From Sycobia sp. Sy_11 (lineage: Eukaryota; Arthropoda; Insecta; Hymenoptera; Epichrysomallidae), in the NCBI GenBank assembly GCA_018907035.1, contig JACCIC010000187.1, positions 186,001 to 250,000 on the forward strand: a stretch of 64,000 nucleotides of DNA, read 5' to 3'. How positions within the stretch are numbered: the first letter of the stretch is position 1; every line of letters begins with the position of its first letter. Made by a program: the position numbers and the translations under genes. Positions 25,381 through 35,903 of this stretch are shown here, in pieces. Under the pieces are notes generated by a model. That model did not search any database, was not told the DNA's origin, and worked only from the letters and a program-made list of their open reading frames with translations.

Positions 25381-25557
25381 ACAGTACTAACTCAATATAA
25401 CTACACCACTGCCGATACTTCAAGGGGACCTCAAGATGAAATTGTTGATTTTTTCTCCAGACATATTATCAGAGGACAAAATTATCTATAAGAATATAAA
25501 TTTATAGATAGAGAATAATTATTTACATAGATATTATTTAACTGTTTAATAAATTGG
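25381..25557 (+). repeat. Dispersed non-coding repeat, left part, split by an insertion
   Basis: This shares blocks with 27840-28075: an ATATTATCA...ACAAAATTAT segment, then ACATAGATATTATTTAACTGTTTAATAAATTGG. It is interrupted by palindromic copy 2 and resumes at 26775 with GTTTCGAGTAAAGCCGAGAC. A partial relative is at 30590-30690. Confidence 0.55.
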
Positions 25558-25877
25558 TTACATTACTATTTATAATACTTTAATTGTGCTTATGTGGACT
25601 GTATTTAGATAAATTAAATTAAATAAATTAGATAAATCTAATTAAATGAATTAAAAATAATACATAATAATATCAATTTATGTATTTATATCAATACTAA
25701 TACATATCAATATATAATTAATTGAAAATTATAATGACAGTCAGACTGTCCTTGTTTAAAATCACCCTCGTAGACTAATCTGAAATAAAAATATATTGGC
25801 TGAAATAAATTCTTTATTAGTAAAGTGCAATCTGACTTTTCCCACCACCTTTACTCAATTGAAGATAGGCTGAGGTT

Positions 25878-25917
25878 GTCCAACGTTTCGAGCTCGTTAT
25901 GGCTCCTCATCAGGGAC
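25878..25917 (-). ncRNA. Hammerhead-ribozyme-like core, left arm of copy 2
   Basis: This is the mirror copy on the minus strand: GTCC, CTGATGA, GAGC, loop CATAACGA, GCTC, GAAA, CGTT, GGAC. It differs from the right arm only in the stem II loop. Preservation of every core position in both arms, while the surrounding arms have drifted, suggests past selection on the motif. Confidence 0.45.
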
Positions 25918-26456
25918 TAAACTAAATCTTATATTAATATTCTAATTTATATATACCCCTATTCTCACTAAATTAAAAATTTTAGTAATATGAATACAAT
26001 CCCCCTTCTACACAAATGTTCAAAACCAATCAATTGAATAAAGAATGATATTATCTAATTTACTTGACTCTAACATTAAATTCACATTATTTCGATTCCT
26101 TGAAATGTGAAGACTTTCCCTTTTGTACTTATTATTAATACCATGTCCTAAAATATTCACATTCACCAAATCAAATTAATGTAAAAACTTCAAAAACAAT
26201 GTTCTTCTACACCAGAAATAATATGTGAACTAAACCTTATATTAATATTCTAATTTATATATATCCCTTTCAAGGAATCGAAATAATATGAATTTAATGT
26301 TAGAGTCAAGTAAATTAGCTAATATCATTCTTTATTCAATTGATTGGTTTTGAACATTTGTGTAGAGAGGGGATTGTGCATTTAGATTACTAAATGTTTA
26401 GTCTAGTAGGAATAGAGGTATATATAAATTAGAATATTAATATAAGGTTTAGTTTA

Positions 26457-26496
26457 GTCCCTGATGAGGAGCCGTAACGAGCTCGAAACGTTGGAC
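26457..26496 (+). ncRNA. Hammerhead-ribozyme-like core, right arm of copy 2
   Basis: The order is GTCC (26457-26460), CTGATGA (26461-26467), stem II GAGC (26469-26472) with loop CGTAACGA and GCTC (26481-26484), then GAAA (26485-26488), CGTT, and GGAC (26493-26496). GTCC pairs with GGAC as a 4-bp stem I. Stem III is reduced to the self-complementary ACGT, as in the small hammerheads linked to Penelope-like elements, which act as dimers. One unpaired G between CTGATGA and stem II departs from the textbook form. Activity is untested. Confidence 0.45.
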
Positions 26497-26774
26497 AACC
26501 TTAGCCTATCTTCAATGGGGTAAAGGTGGTGAGAAAAGTCAGATTGCACTTTATTAAGAAAGAATTTATTTCAGCTAATATATTTTTATTTCAGATTAGT
26601 CTACGAGGATGATTTTAAACAAAGACAGTCTGACTGTCATTATAATTTTCAATTAATGATATATTGATATGCATTAGTATTGATATACATATATATTGAT
26701 ATTATTATGTATTAGTTTTAATTCATTTAACTAAACTGTAAGACCAATAGAAATATTTATTAATTTACATTACT

Positions 26775-26807
26775 GTTTCGAGTAAAGCCGAGACGGCGGA
26801 TTCTAAT

Positions 26808-26812
<5 letters not shown>
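26775..26812 (+). repeat. Dispersed non-coding repeat, right part after the insertion
   Basis: This resumes the repeat interrupted at 25557. AAAGCCGAGACGGCGG matches AAAGCCGAGAGAGG at about 28041. Confidence 0.5.

Positions 26813-26874
<62 letters not shown>
26813..26874. repeat. (TA)n microsatellite
   Basis: About 31 TA units, near perfect. Confidence 0.95.
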
Positions 26875-26878
<4 letters not shown>

Positions 26879-27132
26879 TAAAACTTAAAACAGTATAATA
26901 CATTTCAATGGTTTCACGATGAATTTTTTACAGTTTTTTTACTATAATGGAAATCGTGAATGAACTTCTGAAAAACGAACACAACCGATTTTTCGATTTT
27001 TTTGGACGCTGATTAAAATTATTATAATGGCGTTCGATGGAAATTTAATTTTCATGTCAAAAACTATAAATACATAGTCCTTCGAACATATTTCAGGAAA
27101 TTGGAAATTTACAAAAAAAACTTTAAAAAATC

Positions 27133-27603
27133 CTTTAATTGTGCTTTTGTCGACTGCTTATATAAAAATTAATAAATATTTTTTCATTAGTCTTACAGTC
27201 CAATCAAATCAATCGAAAACAATATGTAACAATATCAATACATATCTACATTAACATCAATACACAAAAATAATAAAAATAAAAATTAAAATTAAAAATT
27301 ATAATGGCAGTCAGACTGTCCAATTATGGATCTTTAATTAGGTAAGGGTGTTGGGGACAGTCAGATTGCACTTTACTTACAAAAAAATTTTTTTCAGCTA
27401 ATATTTTATTTTCAGATTGTCTACGGGGGTAACTGTATATAAGGACAGTCTGACTATCATTAGAATTTTTAATTTTAATTTTAATTTTTATTATTTTTGT
27501 GTATTGATGTATTAATGTTAATGTAGATATGTATGGATATTGTTACGTATTGTTTTCGATTGATCTGATTGGACTGTAAGACCAATGAAAAAATATTTAT
27601 TAA
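27133..27603 (+). mobile_element. Palindromic hammerhead-family element, copy 3 (internally deleted)
   Basis: Same family as copies 1 and 2: left A-end TTTAATTGTGC followed by TTTTGTCGACTGC, TCTTACAGTCCAATCA and its inverse TGATTGGACTGTAAGACCAAT, and GACAGTCTGACT blocks in both arms. It has lost the part that holds the hammerhead-like core. It is flanked by TTTAAAAAATC (27122-27132) and TTTAAAAAAATC (27604-27615), a candidate target duplication with one extra A. Size is 471 bases. Confidence 0.7.
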
Positions 27604-27839
27604 TTTAAAAAAATCTTTATACATCTGTTTAATAGACATATTTTTTATTCTATTCAATTCTTTTCTACAAACAGTATTTCTCAAAAAAAATGTATACGAA
27701 GGTACCTGCATGTATTGAGAATATGCGGGTACGAGTTTTCATGGATTTAGGAATGAATATTCAATTTCCATCTAAAGCTGTTACGATATTCGTAATTAGC
27801 TCTGCAGAAATCATAAATATTCAGAAAAATAAAATGATG

Positions 27840-28075
27840 GAACAATCTCGGGACTAACTGAATACAGCCACATCACGGACAATGTTTCAGGAATATCTAA
27901 AACAAGATTCTTGATTTCTTTCTGCAGAAATATTATCATAGATCAAATTATTTATAGGCAATATATTTTTATACATAGAGTATTTTTTACATAGACAGTA
28001 TTTAACTATTTGATAAGTCGGTTATGTTACTATCTTGGGCAAAGCCGAGAGAGGAATGCTAGTTTTATAGAAATG
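27840..28075 (+). repeat. Dispersed non-coding repeat, uninterrupted copy
   Basis: This is the paralogue of 25381-25557 plus 26775-26800. It reads straight through the site where copy 2 inserted (TTATGTTACT at 28022-28031), then AAAGCCGAGAG. It gives an empty-site comparison within the same window. Confidence 0.55.
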
Positions 28076-29189
28076 AAACAGTTATATAAATCATGTATAG
28101 ACAGGTATAGACCAGTAAAGAGAATCTTACTTAACCTCTGTCTCAAGTATGAAGAAGACTATAGTAGAGTATAGATAGTGGAAGGAAGATAGAGATCAGG
28201 ACTATAGAAGGTCTCCTTTACAGTCGGTATTCTTTTGCACTATTATAATTATACAATACAAAATAAATAGTTGTATATAAGTATTTTTGATTTTTATTAG
28301 ATATTTAGTATTCGTGTAGGGCTTAGAAATTAAACATACTATAACCTATGCGGAAATATCTGACAGCTACCCCCTAAAAGTGGGTTATTAAAGTTAATTT
28401 ATAAGTGACTTAGTTAATTGCAATGAAACTCGTTAATTCGAAAATTTTAGACTAAAGTTGATTTTTAAAATCTATTAAAATAAAGTTGATGAAATACAAC
28501 TAAACGGTAATAATTTAATTATATTTTAATAAACTTTAATATAAACTTTTATAAGTAAAACACGTCATCGGCATTAATTAAATTTTTAATGCATTTAAAT
28601 TAATTTTTATAATCCATTTTCAGCTATTGCAATATATGTAATTGATAATATATAAAAATTTGTTTTTCTTGACATTGCAGGAATTTGATAGAAAACGGTC
28701 TTAGTCGTATAATTTAATGTTCCTCATCGTTTTGTAATGTTTTTCGTTCGCTTGAAAAAAGTATATATTAATTGAATCTGTATACATACAGTAATATGTT
28801 TTATAGATATTTTTTGACTAAACTTTTTTTAAGATTTATAATAACCCGTTATATTTTTATTCAAATAGGTTTCAATATGAATTTAGTACAAAACTTTATT
28901 TATTGTAATTTATAATTTTACTAGCAAAGCTTTTAAAATATGTAAAATGTAATTAAATTTCCTAGAAAATTTATTCAAAAACTGTGATTTTGTTCTAGCG
29001 GTATTGAGCAATTGCATATAACTTATATATATTAAAATTAAATTTATTTTAATTGCTGTATAAATTGTTATCATCTTTAGACAGATTGTGATACTGTAAC
29101 TTTTACTTTTTAATTTCATTTATTATAATCACTAATTTAGCATACGTGTTAAGAAGCAGAAGATAGGATGTTACTTTACCACCAACAAC
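28076..29189. other. AT-rich intergenic DNA
   Basis: No gene or clear element was recognised. Confidence 0.45.
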
Positions 29190-30500
29190 CCCGAATTATT
29201 ATTATTATTAATTTTTTTTAGGAATCTGTAAATGCTACGTATGCATTTTAAAATGTCCGTTCAGCAATATTAATCCTGGAGAACGGACATCAGTTTTTTG
29301 TGCGACTCGACACAAAACTCACGTCACTATGCACTAAACACACATCTCCAGGTTGTTGCGTGGTCCATTCACGGTCATTCCTTTTGTCCTAGAATCTCAT
29401 ACATACTCGAAACTGCATTCACTCTTCACAATCTTCAGGTTTTCTAGCGAGATCGCGCCTATCCTCGGCTGTAGCCCTAGTCCTAACTAGGTCCAATGCT
29501 TGCACACGAAGAACGTTTGCTCTACATCGTCCCAAGCCCACCCGCAATACTTGCATTCCGGAGAGGTAGTCCTCCTCATCCTGTAGAGATACTTACTGAA
29601 GTATCCATGCCTGGAAAGAAACTGGATAAGGTAAAAGTTCACCTCCCCGTATTGTCTCGCCTTTCACAGACCGGTTTCGGGTATTAGTCTTTTCATCTAT
29701 TGTCCTCGTTCGTCCATCGTCCATCATCTCTGCCACGTCTCGATAGTCTTTATCCATTCTTCAGTCACAGCGTGTTCCCTTCCAAGATTCGAGCTCCAGT
29801 CGTGAATACGCTTTCGTCCAGTCGCGAGCAGATCTATGGAAATGACTCCAGCGATCACGAAAACTGCGCTCTCAGACACAGTACGATACGCGCACGCGAT
29901 TCTTAACGCACCCACCCTTTGTACCGTTTTCATGTCCTTCGCTCGTTTTTTTACATTCATCGCGTCGGCCCACACTTCCGCCCCGTAAAGCAAGATCGAC
30001 TAGATAATAATGACTTTGTCTTTTGCAGCGTGAGCTGCAGTCCGTGGTCTGTCATCCATTTAGTCACCCGTCTCATGACCTGATTCAGTTTTAACTAAAT
30101 CAAGTGATAGTCGCGCGCGACTATCACGGCTGCTACATCGCCAGCATAGGCGACGAGGTGTACGTCTAATGACATGACCAGTCTTAGTAAGCCGTCGTAC
30201 TGTATGTTCCAGAAGTCGGGGCCCAAGATGGATTCCTGCGCCACCTCCGCTGTTACGCGTTTCCATTTCTTTCCGTCCATTGTCTCGTACGTCAGTCTTC
30301 GATTCCGTAGATAGTCCCGTATGATATATAGAAGGTAGGAGTCAATTTTGAAAGCAGACTCCAGCGCTGCCAGTATTACTGTCCATTTCGTGGAGCTGGA
30401 GACGTTTTGGACATCTAGGGTTACCAGTAAAACTAGTGGTCTGGTCGCATGGCACTACGTGTCCGCCGAGTGAAAGATGTTTGTCACGTCACCTACAGCT
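29190..30500 (-). mobile_element. R1-like LINE fragment A
   Basis: On the minus strand the pieces run from RT motif A (VTLDVQNVSSSTKW, about 30420-30380) through DYLRNRRLTYET, VAQESILGPDFWNIQYDGLL and LVAYAGDVAAVI. A deletion follows, then YGAEVWADAMNV, GALRIACAYRTVSESA, and the C-terminal zinc-like CKYCGWAWDD...FFVCKHW. The catalytic YADD has become YAGD. The 3' end is an A-rich/TAA tail near 29200-29218. An inverted pair ATGTCCGTTC (29253-29262) and GAACGGACAT (29281-29290) forms a hairpin in the 3' UTR. Both ends touch trinucleotide repeats. Multiple frameshifts, so dead. Confidence 0.75.
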
Positions 30501-30502
30501 CC

Positions 30503-30541
30503 AATATTATTATTATTATTGTTATTATTATTGTTATTGTT

Positions 30542-30586
<45 letters not shown>

Positions 30587-30587
30587 A
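30503..30587. repeat. Compound (ATT)n(GTT)n microsatellite
   Basis: ATT/GTT trinucleotide tract of roughly 28 units at the 5' boundary of LINE fragment A. Confidence 0.95.
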
Positions 30588-30715
30588 TACATAGAGTGTA
30601 TTTTACTTAGATATTATTGAACTGTTTATAAAATCGGTTTATATATATACTAGCATCTCCCGTCTCGGCTTCGCTCAGGATAATAATTTAAGTAAAATGA
30701 ACTCTATGTATAATA
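30588..30715. repeat. Short palindromic repeat with TATACATAGAGT ends
   Basis: The left end ATACATAGAGTGTATTTTACTTA is mirrored by AAGTAAAATGAACTCTATGTAT on the right, around a centre containing CCCGTCTCGGCTTCGCTC. Parts match the dispersed repeat at 27950-28060. It lies between the two LINE fragments. Confidence 0.5.
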
Positions 30716-30734
30716 ATAATAATGATAATAATTT

Positions 30735-31600
30735 TTTTTTTTTGAGGAGGAGAAAAATCCTTTATGGATGCCGGGGACCAGTCCCCGGGTATGTAGGACT
30801 CACCTATAAGGTCATACCCACCACCTCCTCAATGCATTCCCCTCGACTGCTTCCCACAGCACTGAAAAGAGATGCGAGTCGGGGTCGGCAGGCGTGTACC
30901 GAGGAGACCTTCTCACGATGGCGTAAATGCAGCCCAGGAACTGTCTATGAGGACATTACTTCTGGGCTGCGCCATCCTATTCGCCCTTGCGGGCTTACAC
31001 GCCTTCTTCGATTCTTCGTTTGTGGTCCAGGATGGCCTTGCAAAAATTACAAATCCTGGACCACTTCCCCGGGCTCTCCAGCATCAGCCGCACGATATTT
31101 TCAGGCCCACATGGCTCTACATCTCTCCAGAGGCACTTCCTTTCGAGGCGAACCACCTCGCACTAAAAAAACGTGTGAAGCGCATCGTCTCGGGGAGCGC
31201 GACAGTGGGCACAGCTCGGATCCGGTACTTTCCCCATCTTGTGGAGATAGGATCGAAACCGACCGTACCCCGATAAGAGCTGCGTGGGGTGGTAATTAAC
31301 CTCTCCGTTCGACTTCTGGAACCATGGCTTTAACTGACTGATCAGTCGAGCCGTCCATCGGCCGCGCGGATCCCTCTTCCAGCGCTTCTGCCATTCGACC
31401 ATCGTGGTAGCTGTGGCCCGTGCAGCTGCCTCTATTCTGCCGAGAATATTTTTATCCTGGTGGACAACTTTCTTTTCTTGTGTTTGGAGATCAATGGGAA
31501 TAACACATGCGATTACTAGCACCGCCGACTCAGAGACCGTACGGTAGGAGCTCGCAATGCGTAGTGCCCCTCTACGCTGCACTGCCGCCATTCTTTAATA
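30735..31600 (-). mobile_element. R1-like LINE fragment B (3' end of ORF2)
   Basis: The minus strand encodes the C-terminus of an R1-type ORF2: GALRIASSYRTVSESAVLVI, RWTARLISQLKPWF, then the zinc-like CAHCRAPRDDALHTFF. After a one-base frame change it reads RLERKCLWRDVEPCGPENIV, RLMLESPGKWSRICNFCK and a stop, then about 300 bases of 3' UTR. It ends in about 12 A residues followed by TTATTATC-type sequence at 30710-30737. It is closely related to fragment A. The 5' end is cut near 31600, exactly where a long (ATG)n tract begins. Confidence 0.78.
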
Positions 31601-31611
31601 ATAATATAATA

Positions 31612-32049
<438 letters not shown>

Positions 32050-32220
32050 TACATAGTTTCGGGGTTGTTGGTAAAGTAACTTGCTATTTTCCTATTCTGC
32101 TCTAACTGAAAAAAACGTAGCTTATCACTTCCGAAGATAAAATAACGTATAAAGACAAAAACATAATTTGTCTGTACAAATTATATTTAGTATGATTTGG
32201 CATACAACCATAAGATGTAT

Positions 32221-32251
32221 GCTCTCTCTCTCTCTCTCTCTCTCTCATCTT

Positions 32252-32291
<40 letters not shown>
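32221..32291. repeat. (CT)n - (GA)n palindromic microsatellite
   Basis: About 13 CT units, then ATCTTATAAGA, then about 18 GA units. The tract folds on itself as a hairpin. Confidence 0.9.
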
Positions 32292-32294
<3 letters not shown>

Positions 32295-32439
32295 TTCTCA
32301 ATTAACAAAAAATAAAATGTGCAATAATCCAAAGATATTTGGAAGGTGTGTGTAGTGTCAGATTAAGCTGAAGAACAAGGATAATACCGACTAAAATGAC
32401 ATTTTCTTTAGGATACTAATCCCAAAGTTGGATATGGCC

Positions 32440-32735
32440 GTTATAATGAGCTGGCCTGGTATTAATAGATTAAGCTCACTAGTTTGAGCTGATATTTGAT
32501 ATAATTTAAGACGCTCTGCTAAGATTAAACTAACTGCTACGACCATTCAATGCACTCAATTTATTGATGAAAGTAAAATGATTTTCAATAAAAAACATAG
32601 CCTATGTTCTTCTCAAGATAATATAGAATCTATATTTCAAATTTCAGAACAATCGGTTCAGTAGTTTTTTTTGATTATTGTGTACAAACAAAAATATGCT
32701 TTGTCTTTATAAATTAGTATGAGTATGATAATGAT
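32440..32735 (+). mobile_element. LINE/SINE 3' tail remnant, RTE-like
   Basis: The phrases CAGAACAATCGGTTCAGTAG, GTGTACAAACAAA and TTTATAAATTAGTATGAGTA resemble the 3' terminal region shared by RTE-type LINEs and their SINEs in insects. It ends in an ATGATA-rich simple tail. The left boundary is uncertain. Confidence 0.4.
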
Positions 32736-32762
32736 ATGATGTATATATATATGTATATATAT

Positions 32763-33417
32763 TGTAACGCGGGAAATGCGTTACAATAAGGACAGAGTCC
32801 GATGTCCTATTTTATAGTATTTATGGTATCATTAAATCTCAGCGAGTAGACAGAACACTTTAGTCTTGTCTACTCGACAACATATCCCGCGAGTCGCGAG
32901 CCGCATCAAGCGGAGATGGGTGGGGAGAAAGAGTCTTCCCCTCTACGCCGTTTCGGGAGGAACACGGTCGGTGTCGGGATTGGAGAAGAATACTTATCTC
33001 TCTTACATTTCGGAGCCGAGGAGAAAAGAGCTCTCGCGTTTCAGAGCCCGAAGGCGCGAGAACTCTCGTGCATTTTGAGGATGCCGGTGCCAGGCAGCCA
33101 AGAAGCGGAGCTGCAAGAAGCCATCGAAGGCTAAAGAGCGGCGAAGGTGACCTCCATACCCGTGCACGAGGACACGTTCAGATTCCGTGTGAGAAGCAGT
33201 CCTGCAAGGGCGAGGAATCGAGAATTAGGCCGGGAACAACAACAGCTGGCGCCCAACGTTCATTTCAGCGGTTGTATTATAGCATTGTCAAGAAATTTAT
33301 ACAATAAACATTTAATCATTAGCCTCTAGGTAACTGACGCCTCATTATTAGAGCACCTATAACCTTTCCTCTTTTCAGGAAGACGCCAGCTCCGCAGAAA
33401 GGTAAGGTGTTATAACA
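32763..33417 (+). mobile_element. LTR of a retrotransposon (5' LTR or solo with leader)
   Basis: It starts TGTAAC and ends about TTATAACA, giving the TG...CA ends of an LTR, about 655 bases. It is far GC-richer than its flanks. AATAAA at about 33303 could be the polyadenylation signal in the R region. The first 25 bases form a perfect hairpin (TGTAACGC, 7-base loop, GCGTTACA). About 10 bases after the LTR comes TGGCGCCGGTGGACGG, which has the form of a tRNA primer-binding site, so this is the 5' LTR of a + strand element. The internal region is lost at about 33465. Open frames inside (32866-33307) are not recognised as proteins. Confidence 0.55.
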
Positions 33418-33427
33418 ATAATATAAT

Positions 33428-33445
33428 TGGCGCCGGTGGACGGAT
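33428..33445 (+). other. Primer-binding-like site after the LTR
   Basis: TGGCGCCGGTGGACGG follows the LTR. TGGCGCC is the usual first part of a primer-binding site. The primer tRNA was not identified. Confidence 0.45.
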
Positions 33446-33463
33446 GACCACCGAGAAGCCCCG

Positions 33464-33466
<3 letters not shown>

Positions 33467-33520
<54 letters not shown>
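33467..33520. repeat. (TA)n microsatellite
   Basis: TA run that terminates the LTR element remnant. Confidence 0.95.
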
Positions 33521-33525
<5 letters not shown>

Positions 33526-33529
33526 CATG

Positions 33530-34379
33530 GAGCTGATATAGGATCGGTATAGGAATCCAATGAACTATTCGTGTATTAACTACATTTAAGTTGTATTTCT
33601 TATATGTAAATGAATCAATTCGTTAAGACGCATAAGTTGTCATTTCGTTATTTCCGAAAACTGTTTTTTCCAAGTGCATTGTTCATCAAAAAATATTATT
33701 TAAAAATAGAGCGCAAATATATTTATAAGGAAGTAGTTATGGCGAAGGTTTGGAGGTTTAACGTACGTATATGATATATATATATATATAAATATATATA
33801 TATCATATCTATGTTTCGTGATTTTACAAAATCTGACTCAACAAATTACAATAAAAAAGTCGCAGCATAACTAAATGAAACGATACAAGAATTTATAAAA
33901 CAAAGTCTCTATTCGTTAAAAGATCTCCATCGAATTCCATATACGATATAATGACATGTTATAGATCAGATTGATACGCGCGCAATTTATATACTGATGT
34001 GGCAAAAAGACAGGAAATGAATCTGGAACACTATCATCCTCAAATAGCTCCCTACACCGATTATGGTGCTAGTAGAATGGTACCACTTTAGTTTTTATAA
34101 TTTACACAACATCATAATATACGAGAACAATTTTAATTTCTACAGAATGTTGATGCAAAATTGATCATCTCAGGTTGAAATTCAACAATTTTTCAAGTTT
34201 CGTTTTACATTGATTCTAACGATTTACCAACACAATATATTTTTTCTCTAATTGCACTGCAATTATAAAATTAGAAATTCATATACAAAGAAAAAATATT
34301 GAAGCTATAGAAAATATTATATTAGATACTATTATTTCTCGATATTTTATATATACAATTATTTAAAACGTTAGACATA
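33530..34379. other. AT-rich intergenic DNA
   Basis: It contains a TATATGATATATATATATA palindrome near 33770-33810. No gene was seen. Confidence 0.45.
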
Positions 34380-34620
34380 GCAGATATACATCGAGTGGTA
34401 AATGATGGTGGGGAAAATCAGGTTGTCCTTTACTAACCCCCAATAGTAGCAGGATATTGAATAATTTTCCTTTTTATTAATTTTTATTTTTTAGTAATAG
34501 ATTTTTATTTCAGATTCTATGGTGGTGATTATAAACAAGGATTGTCATTATATAGCCATTATATAGTTATAAATATATTATTTTATGAAGACTGAAAGAC
34601 TGATAAAAATATTTGTTAGT
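34380..34620 (+). mobile_element. Fragment of the palindromic hammerhead family
   Basis: A single diverged arm: TTTTATTTCAGATTCTATGG, GTGATTATAAACAAGGA and the B-end CTGAAAGACTGATAAAAATA. The other arm and the core are missing. Confidence 0.45.
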
Positions 34621-35548
34621 TTATATACGCAACTACTCGATAAATTTTTCTTAATGTACGTTTTCTTAGTATGTGTCACTTTTATTTTTTATATTGTAAT
34701 TCACTAAAATATGAATCGAAGGAAAATAAATCAAATTTAATTTTCATTAAATTTATAGTTCGCGCGCTCGTGTGTGTGCATGTATACGGGTGTATATATG
34801 CATTATAAACATTATATAAAAGTATCAAGTAAACAAGATATTATCATCTAGACTTCTTATAATATTTTGTCGTATTTAGATAAATACATATAACATCGAT
34901 TAAGATTACTGTATATTATTTAGAAACAAAATATTAATGATAGATTCGATGAATAGAAAAAAATTACACTAAAAATTAAAAAAAAGTAATTTCAATTCAG
35001 TTGGGAGCGTGGCGTAAAGAAAGCGAACAGAAAGAAAACAGAAAAAGTGATACATATAAACACACGCGCGCATGTATAAATGATGATAAACGATATAAAA
35101 ATAAGAAATCTTTCTGAACAACTTCTATCGGTATCACATTTATATATTCTGAGTAAATTCTTCTATATCTGAGTCATCCAAATTCAGGAAATTCTCGTAG
35201 GCTATATATATATATATCATATGTATGCGTGACACGTGCAATTATAATAAATGGACTACAATTAGTGCATTTTATCATGGCGTATGTGGAAACTACGAAA
35301 AATGACAAGTGTGCGATGTTATTGTACAGACGAGTGACGAGATATAATGCCTTTTTTCACTGACTAGGCGAGCTTTAGAAAAACTAGCGCGCGCGCGCGC
35401 GTGTGTGTGTGCATGTGTGTTCACATTTATCATAGTGGATTTCTGAGTAAAGTTGACGTTCCATTATATATTTATCAGAATATTTTAATTGCATATATGG
35501 AAATAAACAGTATGCATTTAACGGAACTGATAATAATTTAAACTGAAT
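34621..35548. other. AT-rich intergenic DNA
   Basis: It contains a (CG)n/(TG)n tract near 35390-35415. No gene was seen. Confidence 0.45.
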
Positions 35549-35903
35549 GTTTTAAGAGTCAAATTAAATATATCCAAAGTTCTTTTGATAGAAATTTATT
35601 GCGACTATCAATAAAGTTAGATTTAGCAAATTCATCGTGTATATGTTTCGTCCTAAGTTACCTGCTGGGCTCATCAGCAAGATGGCAGATGACATATTCT
35701 TAGGCATACAAAGAGAAAATATTATTATTGAATAGTTATACACTAAAGAATGATATTTTACTTGTGAGAAGTAGTATGGTGGAAGATTATGAATAGGTTA
35801 ATCTTGTTCGTTAAGTTTGCTAAATATAACTTTATCGAAATTCGCAACAAACCTCTATAAAAATAATTTTTGATATATTTAATTTGATTCTTAAAATATC
35901 GAA
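35549..35903. mobile_element. MITE of about 355 bp with inverted ends
   Basis: The left end (TTTAAGAGTCAAATTAAATATATCC, continuing through AAAGTTAGATTTAGCAAATT) is mirrored by AAGTTTGCTAAATATAACTTTATCG through ATATTTAATTTGATTCTTAAA on the right; arms are about 85 bases. The interior holds a hammerhead-like segment on the minus strand. No protein is encoded. Confidence 0.6.
35645..35677 (-). ncRNA. Partial hammerhead-like motif in the 35.5 kb MITE
   Basis: The minus strand reads CTGATGA, GCCC, a 13-base loop, GGAC, GAAAC. Stem II GCCC/GGAC has one C-A mismatch that would be perfect as GTCC/GGAC. I do not find a convincing stem I, so this may be a decayed ribozyme or coincidence. Confidence 0.3.

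Larger units (their letters stand above)
25568..26764 (+). mobile_element. Palindromic hammerhead-family element, copy 2 (fullest)
   Basis: This is a 1197-base element whose two arms are reverse complements almost to the centre near 26190. Each arm carries GACAGTCAGACTGTC-type blocks, the GTAGACTAATCTGAAAT block and a hammerhead-like core (25878-25917 on the minus strand and 26457-26496 on the plus strand). The left end has an extra segment containing CTTTAATTGTGC that the right end lacks. It is flanked by a perfect 10-base direct repeat TTACATTACT at 25558-25567 and 26765-26774. The joined flanks match an uninterrupted paralogue at about 28015-28050, which supports these boundaries. No protein is encoded. 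Confidence 0.8.

Noticed and set aside
32866..33307. Overlapping frames inside the LTR
   Set aside because: Mutually overlapping frames within a GC-rich LTR; LTRs do not normally encode protein.
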